Shown: in pieces, positions 52,500 through 61,921 of the stretch
How the letters are laid out: each line of letters opens with the position of its first letter
Numbering within the stretch: position 1 is the first letter of the stretch
Assembly (NCBI GenBank): GCA_026391835.1
Contig: JAPLDF010000055.1
Location: 1-64,000, forward strand
From: Bacteroidota bacterium
Lineage (GTDB): Bacteria; Bacteroidota; Bacteroidia; Bacteroidales; FEN-979
Direction of reading: 5' to 3'
DNA length: 64,000 nucleotides
Position numbers and translations under genes: made by a program
The notes under the pieces: generated by a model
Databases searched by the model: none
What the model was told of the DNA's origin: nothing
What the model saw: the letters and a program-made list of their open reading frames with translations, nothing else

Positions 52500-53286
52500 A
52501 TTTGAATGAAGCCGGCTTGCCGGGGATTCTGAACACGATGGGCATCCGCACCAGCACCCGCACGGCACGTCCGTTCCGTTTCCCGGGTTCCCAGTGGGGC
52601 ATCTCCCTGGTTACCCTGATCGCCTCTTCATCACATCCACCGCCGATTTTTTTTGCAACATCGACATTGGAGATGGAGCCGTCAAGCTCGACCACGAAAA
52701 CAACCATAACCGTTCCCTGCACAAGCGCTTTCAAGGCGGCTTCAGGATATCTTACCTGTTTGCGCAAATAATAGAGCCTTGACTCATCCCCGCCCGGGTA
52801 CCGTGGGTACACATCGATCGAGGTGGCGAGCCCCGCGTCACTCCCGATACCGGCTCCAAGGCCTGAACCTCCCGGTTTTGCTGCCGAATCAGTGTTTGTT
52901 TTCACTGTTTCAGGCTTTTCGACAGGTGGTTCCTCCACGGGTTTTTCCTTGTCTGGCCTTACTGAATCAGTTACAAGCGGTACCTGTTCGATTTCCTGCA
53001 CCGGTTTTGCAAACGCCTGGGCTACTTTGTTCGTCTCATCATCAGGAGGCGGGCTCATGTTGTAATACTCCACCGCGTAGATCATCTCCCCTTCGACGAG
53101 CGGGATGGGCTCAAAGTAGTATAAAAACCAGGAGATAGATACCGCGAGCGACACGATAAAGATTCCGGAAGCCACAGAAACCAGTAAAAACCGGTAATAA
53201 TTCTTACGGAGGTAATAGGCACCATAGTCCTTATTCCTGCCTTCAAAAGCAAGATCATCCAATCCGGGGAAGCGGTTGCTGATCAT
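52498..53286 (-). CDS. TonB-family energy transducer
   Basis: The 262-residue protein has a cytoplasmic N-terminus with the Bacteroidota-typical LAFEGRNKDYGAYYLRKNY. A single TM follows (about 33-56), then a Pro/Glu/Thr-rich periplasmic linker (EKPVEEPPVEKPETVKT). The TonB C-terminal domain is YPGGDESRLYYLRKQVRYPE, then GTVMVVFVVELDGSI and HWEPGKRNGRAVRV. It couples the inner-membrane proton motive force to outer-membrane TonB-dependent receptors via ExbB/ExbD, which are not in this window. Its start overlaps the S4 gene stop (ATGA). Confidence 0.9.
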   Translation of the reverse strand: MISNRFPGLDDLAFEGRNKDYGAYYLRKNYYRFLLVSVASGIFIVSLAVSISWFLYYFEPIPLVEGEMIYAVEYYNMSPPPDDETNKVAQAFAKPVQEIEQVPLVTDSVRPDKEKPVEEPPVEKPETVKTNTDSAAKPGGSGLGAGIGSDAGLATSIDVYPRYPGGDESRLYYLRKQVRYPEAALKALVQGTVMVVFVVELDGSISNVDVAKKIGGGCDEEAIRVTREMPHWEPGKRNGRAVRVLVRMPIVFRIPGKPASFK

Positions 53287-53669
53287 TCGTCGAGATATAA
53301 CTTTAAAAATTCGATCTCCCGCCGCTCCCGTTTTGTCGGGCGCCCGATTCCCCGTTCACGGAATTCGAAATTCATCTCATCCTTGCGCTTCAGCTTCTGG
53401 TATTCCGATTCCGGCGTCAGATCTTCCATATAACCGGCCACGAGCTTCGCTGATACACGATTGCCCAGGGGTGCAACAACTTTTACCGTTTTTATGATCG
53501 GCGTAATTGAAATGGAAATGACTTCACCGGTTTTTATGTCGCGTGAAGGTTTTACAGCCTGATCGAGAATTTTCACTTTTCCCGAACGGCAGGCATCTGA
53601 GGCAAGACTGCGTGTTTTAAAAATCCGGACTGCCCAAAGCCATTTATCGATGCGGATACCGCGTTCCAT
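53283..53669 (-). CDS. S4-domain RNA-binding protein (Hsp15-like)
   Basis: From ATG 53669 the protein has 128 residues. It opens with the S4 domain, IRIDKWLWAVRIFKTRSLA, with CRSGKVKILDQAVKPSRDIK and GEVISI completing the fold. The C-terminus carries the GRPTKRERREIEFLK tail common to Hsp15-like proteins. Hsp15 binds stalled 50S subunits carrying peptidyl-tRNA. The ORF could extend to 53744, but that overlaps der. It lies between der (4 bp) and tonB-like (4-bp overlap). Confidence 0.85.
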   Translation of the reverse strand: MERGIRIDKWLWAVRIFKTRSLASDACRSGKVKILDQAVKPSRDIKTGEVISISITPIIKTVKVVAPLGNRVSAKLVAGYMEDLTPESEYQKLKRKDEMNFEFRERGIGRPTKRERREIEFLKLYLDE

Positions 53670-53673
53670 CAAA

Positions 53674-54993
53674 CTATTTTTGCCGGAAATAAATCTCCAT
53701 CGGAACCCCGTTGAAATCAAATTTTTCGCGAAGCTTGTTCTCAATAAAACGCTTATATGGCTCTTTTAAGTATTGAGGATGGTTGCAAAAAAATGCAAAC
53801 GACGGAAAAACGGTGGGCAACTGCATGGCATACTTGATCCTGACATATTTCCCCTTTGTTACAGGAGGTGGCATTGCCTCGAGGATTGGCAGGATAAAGT
53901 CGTTCAGTGCGGATGTACTGATCTTTTTTGACCTGTTTTTATATACCAGGATGGCCGTTTCCACGGCTTTAAAGATACGCTGTTTCGTAAGAACTGAGGT
54001 GAAAACCACGGGCACATCGCTGAAGGGCTTGATCTGGTTCAGGATGGACTCTTCGAAATATTTGTGGGTGTTGGTCTCTTTTTCAACGAGGTCCCATTTA
54101 TTCACAAGGATAACGACTCCTTTATGGTTTTTTTCAATAAGTGAGAATATGTTGAGATCCTGTGCTTCAAAGCCCCGTTCGGCATCGACCATTAAAATGC
54201 ACACATCGCTGCTCTCGATGGAACGGATGGCGCGCATGACCGAATAGAACTCAATATTCTCGGTTACCTTGGCCTTTTTCCTGATACCTGCCGTGTCGAT
54301 CAGGTTGAAATCGAGGCCGAAATACTGGTAGTGGGTATGTATTGAATCCCTGGTTGTACCGGGGATGGGGGTGACGATATTCCGGTCATTCCCAAGCAGC
54401 ATATTGACAAGCGAAGATTTTCCTGCATTTGGCCTGCCGACAATGGCAATTTTGGGGAGGTCATCCAGGGGTGTCTGGTTGTCTACATTCGTTTCAACCT
54501 CTTCAAACCCTTTCACCACATCGTCCATCAGGTCACCCGTGCCGCTCCCGCTGGTAGAGGCAACGGAATAGATTTCGCCAAGTCCCAGCCTGTGAAATTC
54601 GTGGATGTCGTTGATCATTTTGTAGCTGTCGACCTTGTTGACAACCAGGAGGACACGCTTTTTTGACCGGCGCAACATCTTGGCAACATCCTCATCCATG
54701 GCCGTAAGCCCCTCTTTGGCATCCACCATGAAGAGGATCACATCCGATTCATCGATGGCCAGCTTGACCTGTTTTTTTATTTCGTCTTCAAAAATGTCAC
54801 CGGATTGGTGTACATACCCGCCGGTATCAATGACGGAATAAAATTTTCCGTTCCAGTCACCATGGCCGTAATGCCGGTCGCGGGTAACCCCGCTGGTAGG
54901 ATCCACGATGGCGTCACGCCCTCCGCATAAACGGTTAAATAATGTGGATTTTCCAACATTTGGCCGGCCAACGATTGCAATGATGTTTGTCAT
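53674..54993 (-). CDS. der: Ribosome-assembly GTPase Der (EngA)
   Basis: The 439-residue protein contains two tandem GTPase domains. The first has GRPNVGKST near residues 8-16, DTGGY and NKVD; the second has GRPNAGKSS near 185, DTAGI and NKWD. A KH-like domain forms the C-terminus. The double G-domain architecture is unique to Der, which is essential for 50S maturation. It is transcribed with Era upstream (82 bp gap) and the S4 protein downstream (4 bp). Confidence 0.97.
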   Translation of the reverse strand: MTNIIAIVGRPNVGKSTLFNRLCGGRDAIVDPTSGVTRDRHYGHGDWNGKFYSVIDTGGYVHQSGDIFEDEIKKQVKLAIDESDVILFMVDAKEGLTAMDEDVAKMLRRSKKRVLLVVNKVDSYKMINDIHEFHRLGLGEIYSVASTSGSGTGDLMDDVVKGFEEVETNVDNQTPLDDLPKIAIVGRPNAGKSSLVNMLLGNDRNIVTPIPGTTRDSIHTHYQYFGLDFNLIDTAGIRKKAKVTENIEFYSVMRAIRSIESSDVCILMVDAERGFEAQDLNIFSLIEKNHKGVVILVNKWDLVEKETNTHKYFEESILNQIKPFSDVPVVFTSVLTKQRIFKAVETAILVYKNRSKKISTSALNDFILPILEAMPPPVTKGKYVRIKYAMQLPTVFPSFAFFCNHPQYLKEPYKRFIENKLREKFDFNGVPMEIYFRQK

Positions 54994-55049
54994 AAAAAAG
55001 ATTTGAAAATGTGCGGATTTGAAAATTTAAAAATGGACGAAAGTCCCGT

Positions 55050-55071
55050 TACCCTGTTACCCTGTTACCGT
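55050..55071. repeat. Short tandem repeat between era and der
   Basis: About three copies of a GTTACCCT-type 8-9 base unit in the 82-bp era-der gap. No function is apparent. Confidence 0.4.
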
Positions 55072-55075
55072 GTCT

Positions 55076-55957
55076 CTAGTCAACCGAATACCCGAATCTC
55101 TTCAGGGCCCGGTCATCTTCCCGCCAGTCTTTGGCGACTTTCACGCGTAATTCAAGGAAGATATGTTTATCAAGAAATGCTTCGATGTCTTTCCTGGCAT
55201 CGGTGCCGAGTTTTTTGATGGCCGATCCCTGGTGTCCCAGCAAAATCCCCTTCTGGGTTTCCCTGGCAACAAAGATGGTTGCGGTGATGCGGGTGAGGTG
55301 ATGTTCCTCGATGAACGACTCAACGGCAACTTCGGTGGAGTAGGGGACTTCCTGCGAAAAGTTGAGGAGGATCTTCTCGCGGATGATTTCGGATACAAAA
55401 AAACGCTGGCTGCGGTCGGTGAGTTCGTCTTTGGGATAAAATGCAGGCGATTCGGGCAGGTGGTGCAGGATGGCTTTGAAAACCTGGTCAAGATTGAGGT
55501 TATGCAAAGCCGAAACAGGCAGCACGGTGGCCTTGTCCATGATTTTCATCCATTTGGCCACCTCTGCTTCGAGCACTTCCATGTTTCCAAGGTCGATTTT
55601 GTTGATGATGATGATGACCGGTGAGGCGGACTCTTTAAGTTTCCGTAAAATGTCTTCCTGGTGGAAATCGTTACCGGGCTCGGTAAGCAGCAGTATGACG
55701 TCGGCGTCGTCCATGGCCGAGAAGACGGCTGCCATCATGGCCCGGTGCAATTTATAGTGCGGGTTGATGATGCCGGGGGTATCGGAATAGACGATCTGGT
55801 AGTCATCCCCGCTGAAAATCCCCATTATGCGGTGGCGCGTGGTTTGGGCTTTTGGCGTGATAATCGACAGGCGCTCACCAAGAAGGGCATTCATGAGGGT
55901 GGATTTCCCGACGTTGGGATAACCGATGATCGAAACAAAACCAGCTTTATGTGACAT
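55076..55957 (-). CDS. era: GTPase Era
   Basis: The 293-residue protein has one GTPase domain (GYPNVGKST near 11-19, SDTPGI, NKID) and the Era-specific KH domain. The KH region has EVPYSTEVAVESF, VARETQKGILLGHQGSAIK and a FLELRVKVAKDW tail. Era binds the 3' end of 16S rRNA and assists 30S assembly. It is followed by der, giving a ribosome-assembly operon era-der-S4-tonB-like. Confidence 0.97.
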   Translation of the reverse strand: MSHKAGFVSIIGYPNVGKSTLMNALLGERLSIITPKAQTTRHRIMGIFSGDDYQIVYSDTPGIINPHYKLHRAMMAAVFSAMDDADVILLLTEPGNDFHQEDILRKLKESASPVIIIINKIDLGNMEVLEAEVAKWMKIMDKATVLPVSALHNLNLDQVFKAILHHLPESPAFYPKDELTDRSQRFFVSEIIREKILLNFSQEVPYSTEVAVESFIEEHHLTRITATIFVARETQKGILLGHQGSAIKKLGTDARKDIEAFLDKHIFLELRVKVAKDWREDDRALKRFGYSVD

Positions 55958-55972
55958 ATTTTTTTATGAAAG

Positions 55973-56003
55973 TTGTATAACACGGAAACAAACCTTATCT
56001 TTG
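55973..56003 (+). promoter_or_regulatory. Promoter of the initiator tRNA
   Basis: TTG at 55973-55975, 20 bases, TATCTTTG at 55996-56003: a complete consensus match. Initiation near 56010 is about 32 bases before the tRNA. It shares the gap with the divergent era gene. Confidence 0.65.
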
Positions 56004-56041
56004 CACCGCGAAAGAAAGTACAAAGGTACGCAAAAATATAG

Positions 56042-56116
<75 letters not shown>

Positions 56117-56121
56117 ATTCA

Positions 56122-56160
56122 AGTGCAAAGTGTAAAATCCAATTTACATTTTGCATTTTT
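56122..56160 (+). terminator. Terminator of the tRNA gene
   Basis: TGCAAAGTGTAAA pairs with TTTACATTTTGCA with one G.T wobble around a short loop, and a T-rich tail follows. The stem is built of the same TTTTGCA/TGCAAA words as the repeats flanking pdxJ. Confidence 0.6.
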
Positions 56161-56225
56161 TGTTTTAGGCGTTACACTTATTTACAGAGTGGAAGCGTAT
56201 AATTCGGATCAAGAGGAGGCCCCGG

Positions 56226-56840
56226 TCACTTTAATCCATACTTATTCACAATGGCCTCGCGTTCTGCCATACATGCAGGCGAAAAAACAAGCCCGAATTT
56301 GTCATTCAGTATCCCAATCTCTTTATTCTTGGCATCAGAGCCATTCGGGAACCCATTTTCCGGAGTGAGTTCAAAGAAAAGCCGTTCCAGGTATTCCTCA
56401 AAAGGCTGGTTGAAATACATATCCATAAAACGCAATGGTTTGTCCGAAGCGTTCCAGAAAGTATGTTTGATTAACCGGGGACGCAGATGCCATCCCCCTG
56501 CCTCAACTTCCACAATCTCCTCACCTATAAGAATAGTTGCGGTTCCGTCGAGAACCAACATGAGTTCATCCAACTCCTTATGATAATGAGGAGGAGGCCC
56601 CATCATTTTTGGCGCAACGGCACATTCAACACTTGAAAACAAGCCGTTTGTCATTGATGACCGCATCCAAACCCGGATATCCATGCCTCCTTTGCTTTCT
56701 AACGGCGGTAAGGAAGGCAGGAGAATTGGTTTTAGCGGGTCAGCCGATGATGCATTATGAGTTGCAGCAAAAGGATTTTGTGAGACAGCTAAAAATGCAG
56801 TTAACATGCTGGATTTTAATAAAAAATCTCGTCTTTCCAT
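56226..56840 (-). CDS. Tat-exported cupin-domain protein
   Basis: The 204-residue protein starts with a twin-arginine signal (ERRDFLLKSSMLTAFLAVS), so it is likely exported folded. The mature part is a single cupin: PPPHYHKELDELMLVLDG gives the first metal motif (two His and Glu). GGWHLRPRLIKHTFWN gives the second, with a His. A C-terminal helical extension follows. Substrate is unknown. It lies alone, convergent with the initiator tRNA. Confidence 0.8.
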   Translation of the reverse strand: MERRDFLLKSSMLTAFLAVSQNPFAATHNASSADPLKPILLPSLPPLESKGGMDIRVWMRSSMTNGLFSSVECAVAPKMMGPPPHYHKELDELMLVLDGTATILIGEEIVEVEAGGWHLRPRLIKHTFWNASDKPLRFMDMYFNQPFEEYLERLFFELTPENGFPNGSDAKNKEIGILNDKFGLVFSPACMAEREAIVNKYGLK

Positions 56841-57308
56841 TTGAATATTTTATCAGAAATTTCTATTTAGTTTTGATGGTATTACATTGTCCAGCGCAGT
56901 ATATTACCTGAAAACGACTGTAGATGACCATTATAATAAACCTGATCATTCTTATTTAGACTGTATCTATACAAAAATATGCAATAATTGTTGACCTGGT
57001 GTTCATTTAACTTTTATTAACATCTAAATTGGAATTCCTTGGTCGAATTAAGTTTTCCTGAAGATCAATCTCATTCATACAAAGTTGAGGAAGTAAATGG
57101 TTTCTCCCTTTTATCAATAAAATCAACTATTTTCACGATATGACTGGTTAATACCAAGTTAGGTATCTCAGAAGCCTTTGCTACAAAGGAAAGCCGCAGG
57201 TTTGCGGCTTTCTTCATTTTTAGCAGGCCCGTCGGAGTAGGGAAACGGAATCTTCAGACGAATGGTCAGTCACCAATGAAGCAAACTTAGGCAGGCGGCA
57301 TCTGTTAT
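56841..57308. other. Non-coding gap with an orphan hairpin
   Basis: About 470 bp without a supportable ORF. It is AT-rich apart from a strong terminator-like hairpin at 57189-57212. No tRNA or known riboswitch was recognised. Confidence 0.5.
57189..57212 (+). terminator. Strong orphan intrinsic terminator
   Basis: A perfect 10-bp stem GAAAGCCGCA/TGCGGCTTTC with a 4-base loop is followed by TTCATTTTT. No gene on the plus strand ends nearby, so it may close an unannotated small RNA, or be a remnant. Confidence 0.55.
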
Positions 57309-57758
57309 CTAATTATTCCTGTAAGCCCCCCAGAGCTTTACCACCAACCCGGCCTCGTTCCCCACGCCCTTGTCTTTCTCCATCGCTTTGGCTTTGGCGA
57401 TGAAGGCGGTGTCGATGTTGTCGGGTCGATTGCTGTTAAGGAGTATGAGGCAGGCGAGGGAGGCGAGGAACTCCTCTTTGTCGGTTTCTGACAGGGTCCG
57501 GGCGGAGAGGGCGGCGAGGCGCTCGCTGAGCTCCTTGTTGGTTTGCGTGAAGGACTTTGTGCCGGGTGTGGCGGTCTGGAGGATATCGACGCAGGCGGGT
57601 TTGATCAAGGGCAGCATCAGCGGCCCGGAGCGGGGGATAAAGTAAAGGATTTTGCCGTCCCTGAAGGTGACATAAGGGGATTGCTTCGGCTGGGTGTGGG
57701 CCAGAAGGGGGAGCATCGATAAAAAGACCAGAAATTTTATCATACCATTGTATTTCAA
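57309..57758 (-). CDS. Small exported protein, unknown
   Basis: The 149-residue protein has a signal peptide (MIKFLVFLSMLPLLAHTQ). A short beta-like start (YVTFRDGKILYFIP) leads into a helical, Thr/Ser/Glu-rich body (KSFTQTNKELSERLAALSAR). No family was recognised. It lies 116 bp downstream of the damaged sorting-tail protein gene, on the same strand. Its GC-rich codon use differs from the AT-rich gap beside it. Confidence 0.55.
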   Translation of the reverse strand: MKYNGMIKFLVFLSMLPLLAHTQPKQSPYVTFRDGKILYFIPRSGPLMLPLIKPACVDILQTATPGTKSFTQTNKELSERLAALSARTLSETDKEEFLASLACLILLNSNRPDNIDTAFIAKAKAMEKDKGVGNEAGLVVKLWGAYRNN

Positions 57759-57874
57759 ACGAAGGAATTGAAAATTGAAAATGTTTTATGTGTAATCCGT
57801 TTGTTTCGTCACTTCGTCCGTCGCGATAACCATCTTCTCCATGAAATCCGGGGTCTGGTATCCGGCATCAGACA

Positions 57875-59446
57875 TCATTTTACCACCACCAGTTTCCCCC
57901 TCGCCAACGACGCTGCTCCTCTCGCTGCTTTAACCATGTAGACCCCCGCCGCGAGGTGCGAAACATCCATCCGTGCCTCCTTCCGGAACGACATGCCCAT
58001 CACTTTCTCACCGAAGAGATCGTACACTGCCAAATCTGCCATTTCATCTATCTCTGTATCCCCCGAAACAATGATTCTCAAAGCATCGCGGGCCGGGTTG
58101 GGGAAGATCTTCAGCTCCGCAGCCCTGTTCTCACCCATTGCCTCCCCGAAACCGGTGATCAGGTCGCAGTTGCAGGCGATCGTGTCGGTTGGGATGGGAA
58201 CAGGGCATAAACTGTTGTAAATGAAAGGGTAGGCGTAAATTGAATCGTAGTCGAGGTCCTGGTTGACCTTGATAAGGTAGCCGTCGGTGTGCGAAATGGA
58301 ATCATAGTCGTAGGGGGCATATCCGCTGATCAGGTACTTATTGTCAAACGCCGTAGCAATACACTTGGGATACGGAGCACCATGGTCATTCTGGATGAAT
58401 TTCAGAATGATACCAGCAGTATCAGTCTTGAAGAGCCCGATCTTTGGGAGAACATTATAGTTGGGAGCGACACGGCCAACAATGATAAGGTTATCTGGCC
58501 CGCATTTTTTAATTCCGGAGAGCCAATCCACCAATGTGTCAGGGTGCAGTGTTTCTTCGAGCGTTAATTGTCCTGTTTGCGAGCTTTTGCAGAAATAAGG
58601 AGCATATTCCGGATAACCTGAATAGTTGTAACCGACGGAGTAATACGAACCCGATTGTTCCGTACTTGATATGATTGACCCCACATGGTTATTAACGGTA
58701 TCTGTAGGCCGATGCCATTGCTCATTTCCAAGGCTGTCGGTTTTGACGAATAAATGCTGAAGCAGTGTAATGTTTTCATTGGGAGGCGGCATTCTATAAT
58801 AGCAAAACCCTGTAAAAAACATCCCGTTGTCGCTTGTCAATATGAAATCTCCAAGACCGGCATGGGTGAGGTCTGAATTGCCATAACCAGGCACCAGTTG
58901 TACAACGGACAATTCATTTCCCGCTGTATCGAATTTCCGGATCTGGTTGCCTTCATGAAAATCGTTGGAGGCATAATTCGTAAGCACCAGGTATTGGTCA
59001 TTTTTAACTATGACCATCCTGCTGTAATTCATCCCTGGATAATTAAGCACCTTACACCAAAGTTTTTGCCCGCAGGCATTCAACTTCATGATGAATGGGT
59101 CTCCCTGGGCATCGAACTGCTTGGTTTCACCGACAATGATAATATTTCCATTATTATCTTCATCAACTGAGTAGGGAAAGAATTTATACGATGAATCAAA
59201 GAAGGTTTTGGACCAAAGAACATTTCCATTGATATCGCATTTAATCAGTACACCCTACTCAAACTCCTGCAAATTCCAGATGCATAAATTTATAAGGATG
59301 CCGTTATCATATGTGGTTTTAACGAATTCGATCGTTTCGCCTCTGTTTTGAAGGCCATAGTACCTTTCCCAGCCAATGCCCTGGGTCATTCCTGAAGTGA
59401 AAATCAGGAATGAGAAAATAAGTAATCCTGTAATCCGCCTGATCAT
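57875..59446 (-). pseudogene. Type IX-secreted surface protein interrupted by an in-frame stop
   Basis: One reading frame runs from ATG 59446 (signal peptide IRRITGLLIFSFLIFTSGMT) to a Por-type sorting tail (LKIFPNPARDALRIIVSGD ... AAGVYMVKA) ending at 57875. A TAG at 59257-59255, after LQEFE, breaks it. The frame continues without shift on both sides with the same repeated style (NGNVLWSKTF, GNEQWHRP), so a single base change in a once intact 523-residue protein explains it. The body consists of propeller-like repeats (KFDTAGNELS, KTDSLGNEQWH). Either this is a genuine pseudogene or a sequencing error. Confidence 0.75.
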
Positions 59447-59788
59447 GTCCGAAGAAGATGAGGATGCAATGGCAAATATAAGGTAATTATGCACAGATAA
59501 TTTATAATTCACAATGGTAACATTCATTATTCGTTCTCGATACCCTCCACCACAATTGATTTCAATACCCTTCCATGTGCAATCTATCTGGTGAAGCTGG
59601 TCGGCGTAAAAGGTGTGCAGGTGGGGAAATTCATCAGGCAATAGAAGACTCAATAAAATCAACTACTTTAGAGATATCTCCGATCAGTTCGAAGTTAGAT
59701 TAGTGAATCCGGACCACTACTTAGTAAGTCAGCATTTTACGCTTGCTCTTTTATGCCCGTAAATTGACGGATTATGGAATGATCCGGG
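59447..59788. other. Non-coding gap
   Basis: About 340 bp between the damaged surface-protein gene and the hydrolase gene. Only short unsupported reading frames and no clear promoter, hairpin or RNA gene were found. Confidence 0.4.
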
Positions 59789-60907
59789 TTATTCCTTTTC
59801 TTTCCTGATTTTGTCATAGTCCTGCAAAACCAGGTTGATGCTTGAAATTATGATAGCCGGATCATCCTTCTGAATCATATGCCCGGAGCTCGAACAATAA
59901 AAGAATTTCCCGTATTTGAGCGGATTAATTAATTCGATCCAACTTTTCATCTTTATATTGTTGTTTATTCGAAACATTTTTTCCTGATCATATAGTGATG
60001 GCGTTTTTTCCTGATTTATGGGATATCCGCCAGCCATTATAAAATGAACGGGCACGTCGGGCAATGGATTTCGATTAATCAGCTCAAACCCGGATTTGCT
60101 GAATTCTCTTTGTGCTTTCATTTCTTCAGCAACAAACCGGGGCCCCGAAGCTATATAGTCGTCAGCCCATTTGTCGTAGGAATCAAAAAGAGAATCGATC
60201 TGGCTTTCGGTCAATCCAATTTCCTGGTATGGCAATCTTCCACCACCCGGTTTTTTGACAAAGTCGTGGGGGTCAACAAATATCAGCCCGGCAATTTCAT
60301 CAGGGTAAAAAGATGCAAAACACCTGGTATATGCTGCACCCCATGAATGTCCTGCAAGGACGTAGGGAGGTTGTAGCCCCTTTGCGAGAAGTGATTGCCG
60401 AAGAACATCAACAATATGACCGATCGTAGGGAGCTGGCCGTCATCCTCAGAACTTCCAATTCTGGGTCGGTTATATGCGAAAGTCGCATTGTCCTTTGAT
60501 ACCTCCTGGATGATTGGAAGCCAGTACTCAAAATCAGTGCCCCTGCCATTCTCAAAAACAATGACCGGCTTTCCTTTTTGGTTATGCTCCATTCCGCAGG
60601 TAATCACTTCAACCTTGAATCCATTTACCGGTATCGATTCCAGGTTGGGAAATGCTTTCTTTTTATTTGCCTGGACTGATTCAAGCAAGGGCTTCCACCG
60701 ACTGTCATTATAGCGCTCGTTTAACATGGCTTTCCAGCCGTTTACCTTAAATGCACTGGAATAAGTAAAGGCAGAATTCTTAAAATCTTTCTCATTGTAA
60801 AGTGAGTCAGCGATCCTGACAAGGTCAGGATATTTTTGAGACGTACGTTGTCCGAACAGTGAAATTGTAAATATCACAAAACCAAAAAATAATGTTCTCG
60901 TTTTCAT
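59789..60907 (-). CDS. Exported alpha/beta hydrolase
   Basis: From ATG 60907 the protein has 372 residues; further in-frame ATGs lie upstream, up to 60976, overlapping the previous gene. It has a signal peptide (KTRTLFFGFVIFTISLFGQ). The alpha/beta hydrolase core is PVIVFENGRGTDFEYW (oxyanion region), nucleophile elbow VLAGHSWGAAY, the acid in LIFVDPHD and a C-terminal catalytic His in SSSGHMIQKDDP. It resembles secreted peptidase or lactonase-like hydrolases; the substrate is not evident. It follows the esterase gene at 60960 by 52 bp. Confidence 0.78.
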   Translation of the reverse strand: MKTRTLFFGFVIFTISLFGQRTSQKYPDLVRIADSLYNEKDFKNSAFTYSSAFKVNGWKAMLNERYNDSRWKPLLESVQANKKKAFPNLESIPVNGFKVEVITCGMEHNQKGKPVIVFENGRGTDFEYWLPIIQEVSKDNATFAYNRPRIGSSEDDGQLPTIGHIVDVLRQSLLAKGLQPPYVLAGHSWGAAYTRCFASFYPDEIAGLIFVDPHDFVKKPGGGRLPYQEIGLTESQIDSLFDSYDKWADDYIASGPRFVAEEMKAQREFSKSGFELINRNPLPDVPVHFIMAGGYPINQEKTPSLYDQEKMFRINNNIKMKSWIELINPLKYGKFFYCSSSGHMIQKDDPAIIISSINLVLQDYDKIRKEKE

Positions 60908-60959
60908 ATGTTTCATGCGATTATCGTTGCTTCTGATCAAATTTTTGGCGTTTCGCGGC

Positions 60960-61790
60960 TTATTTTGTTTTTTCACCTGTTTTCCAATCCTTATAAATCA
61001 TTTCAAAACCAGCACATATGCTTTTAAATCCTAATGAGTTATGGGTTTCGTTTTTATAATGTATATAATCCCACTTAATTCCTGCCGGTGCATATTTTTC
61101 AAGCACTTCAATAAAAGGGAAAACGCCCATCTCCTTTTCATTTGACAAGGAAATAAAGATAGATTTTCTGATAGTCTCATTCTTTTTAAGAAATCCGGGC
61201 ATCTCACTGGTGCAAGAATGATTATCGTACCACAAACTGGGATCAATGCATATAAATGAGCTGAATAAATCAGGTTTATGTTCCAGGGCATAAACAGCAA
61301 ATAATCCACCTGCGGAATGTCCGATAATACACCGCTCTGAACTTGCCGGGTAGGCTGAGTCAATGAACGGTACCAATTCTGAATCAATAAAACGGAGGAA
61401 TTTATCAGCCCCTCCGCCTGTTGGCTGTTCTTTCGAAGGTGCGGGCAGGTAATCTTTTTCTCTGTCGCCGGACACAACCCCCACAATGATCATCCGGGGC
61501 ATGATTTTCAGCATGTCTGAATAATAGTTCACAATTCCGAATGTTGCAAAAAGATTGTTCCCCGGGTCAAGAACATAAACCACAGGAAATTTTTCATCCG
61601 GCCAGTCTTTATAGTTGTAGGGCGGAATAACAACGATGGATCTTCGCTCATGAAGAATTTTTGATTCAAAACTGATTTTATCACCAATGGCAAAATCACT
61701 CTTTTTTAGTTGGGCATGACAGATGATGAATTGTGCCAGGATTAATAATGTCGTAAGAATTGTGATAAATAGTGTTTTTCGTGTCTTCAT
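60960..61790 (-). CDS. Exported esterase, EstD/IroE-like
   Basis: The 276-residue protein has a signal peptide (TLFITILTTLLILAQFIICH). It belongs to the putative-esterase (Esterase D) alpha/beta hydrolase group. KFPVVYVLDPGNNLFA is the first core strand, CIIGHSAGGLFAVYALEH the nucleophile elbow with Ser, FICIDPSLWYDN the typical post-nucleophile strand and KNETHNSLG the catalytic His. Members cleave esters, including siderophore and feruloyl esters. It sits between two other exported hydrolases on the same strand. Confidence 0.82.
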   Translation of the reverse strand: MKTRKTLFITILTTLLILAQFIICHAQLKKSDFAIGDKISFESKILHERRSIVVIPPYNYKDWPDEKFPVVYVLDPGNNLFATFGIVNYYSDMLKIMPRMIIVGVVSGDREKDYLPAPSKEQPTGGGADKFLRFIDSELVPFIDSAYPASSERCIIGHSAGGLFAVYALEHKPDLFSSFICIDPSLWYDNHSCTSEMPGFLKKNETIRKSIFISLSNEKEMGVFPFIEVLEKYAPAGIKWDYIHYKNETHNSLGFKSICAGFEMIYKDWKTGEKTK

Positions 61791-61921
61791 TATTTAGTCA
61801 TTTTAATCGGAAGTTTTTGAAAGAATCCTTTCATTATATGGTTCGACATTTATTCTAATTTATTGCTAAAAGCGCTGCCTGATTATGTTTGTTAACTCGT
61901 TTATAACCGAAACCTGCAAAA

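Noticed and set aside
59255-59257. TAG recoded as a sense codon
   Set aside because: Other genes in the window stop normally and no recoding signal is seen; a point mutation is simpler.
57114-59670. Possible repeat pair TCAATAAAATCAACTA at about 57114 and 59650
   Set aside because: Only about 16-20 bases match in AT-rich DNA and flanks diverge. Not enough for a mobile element or duplication.
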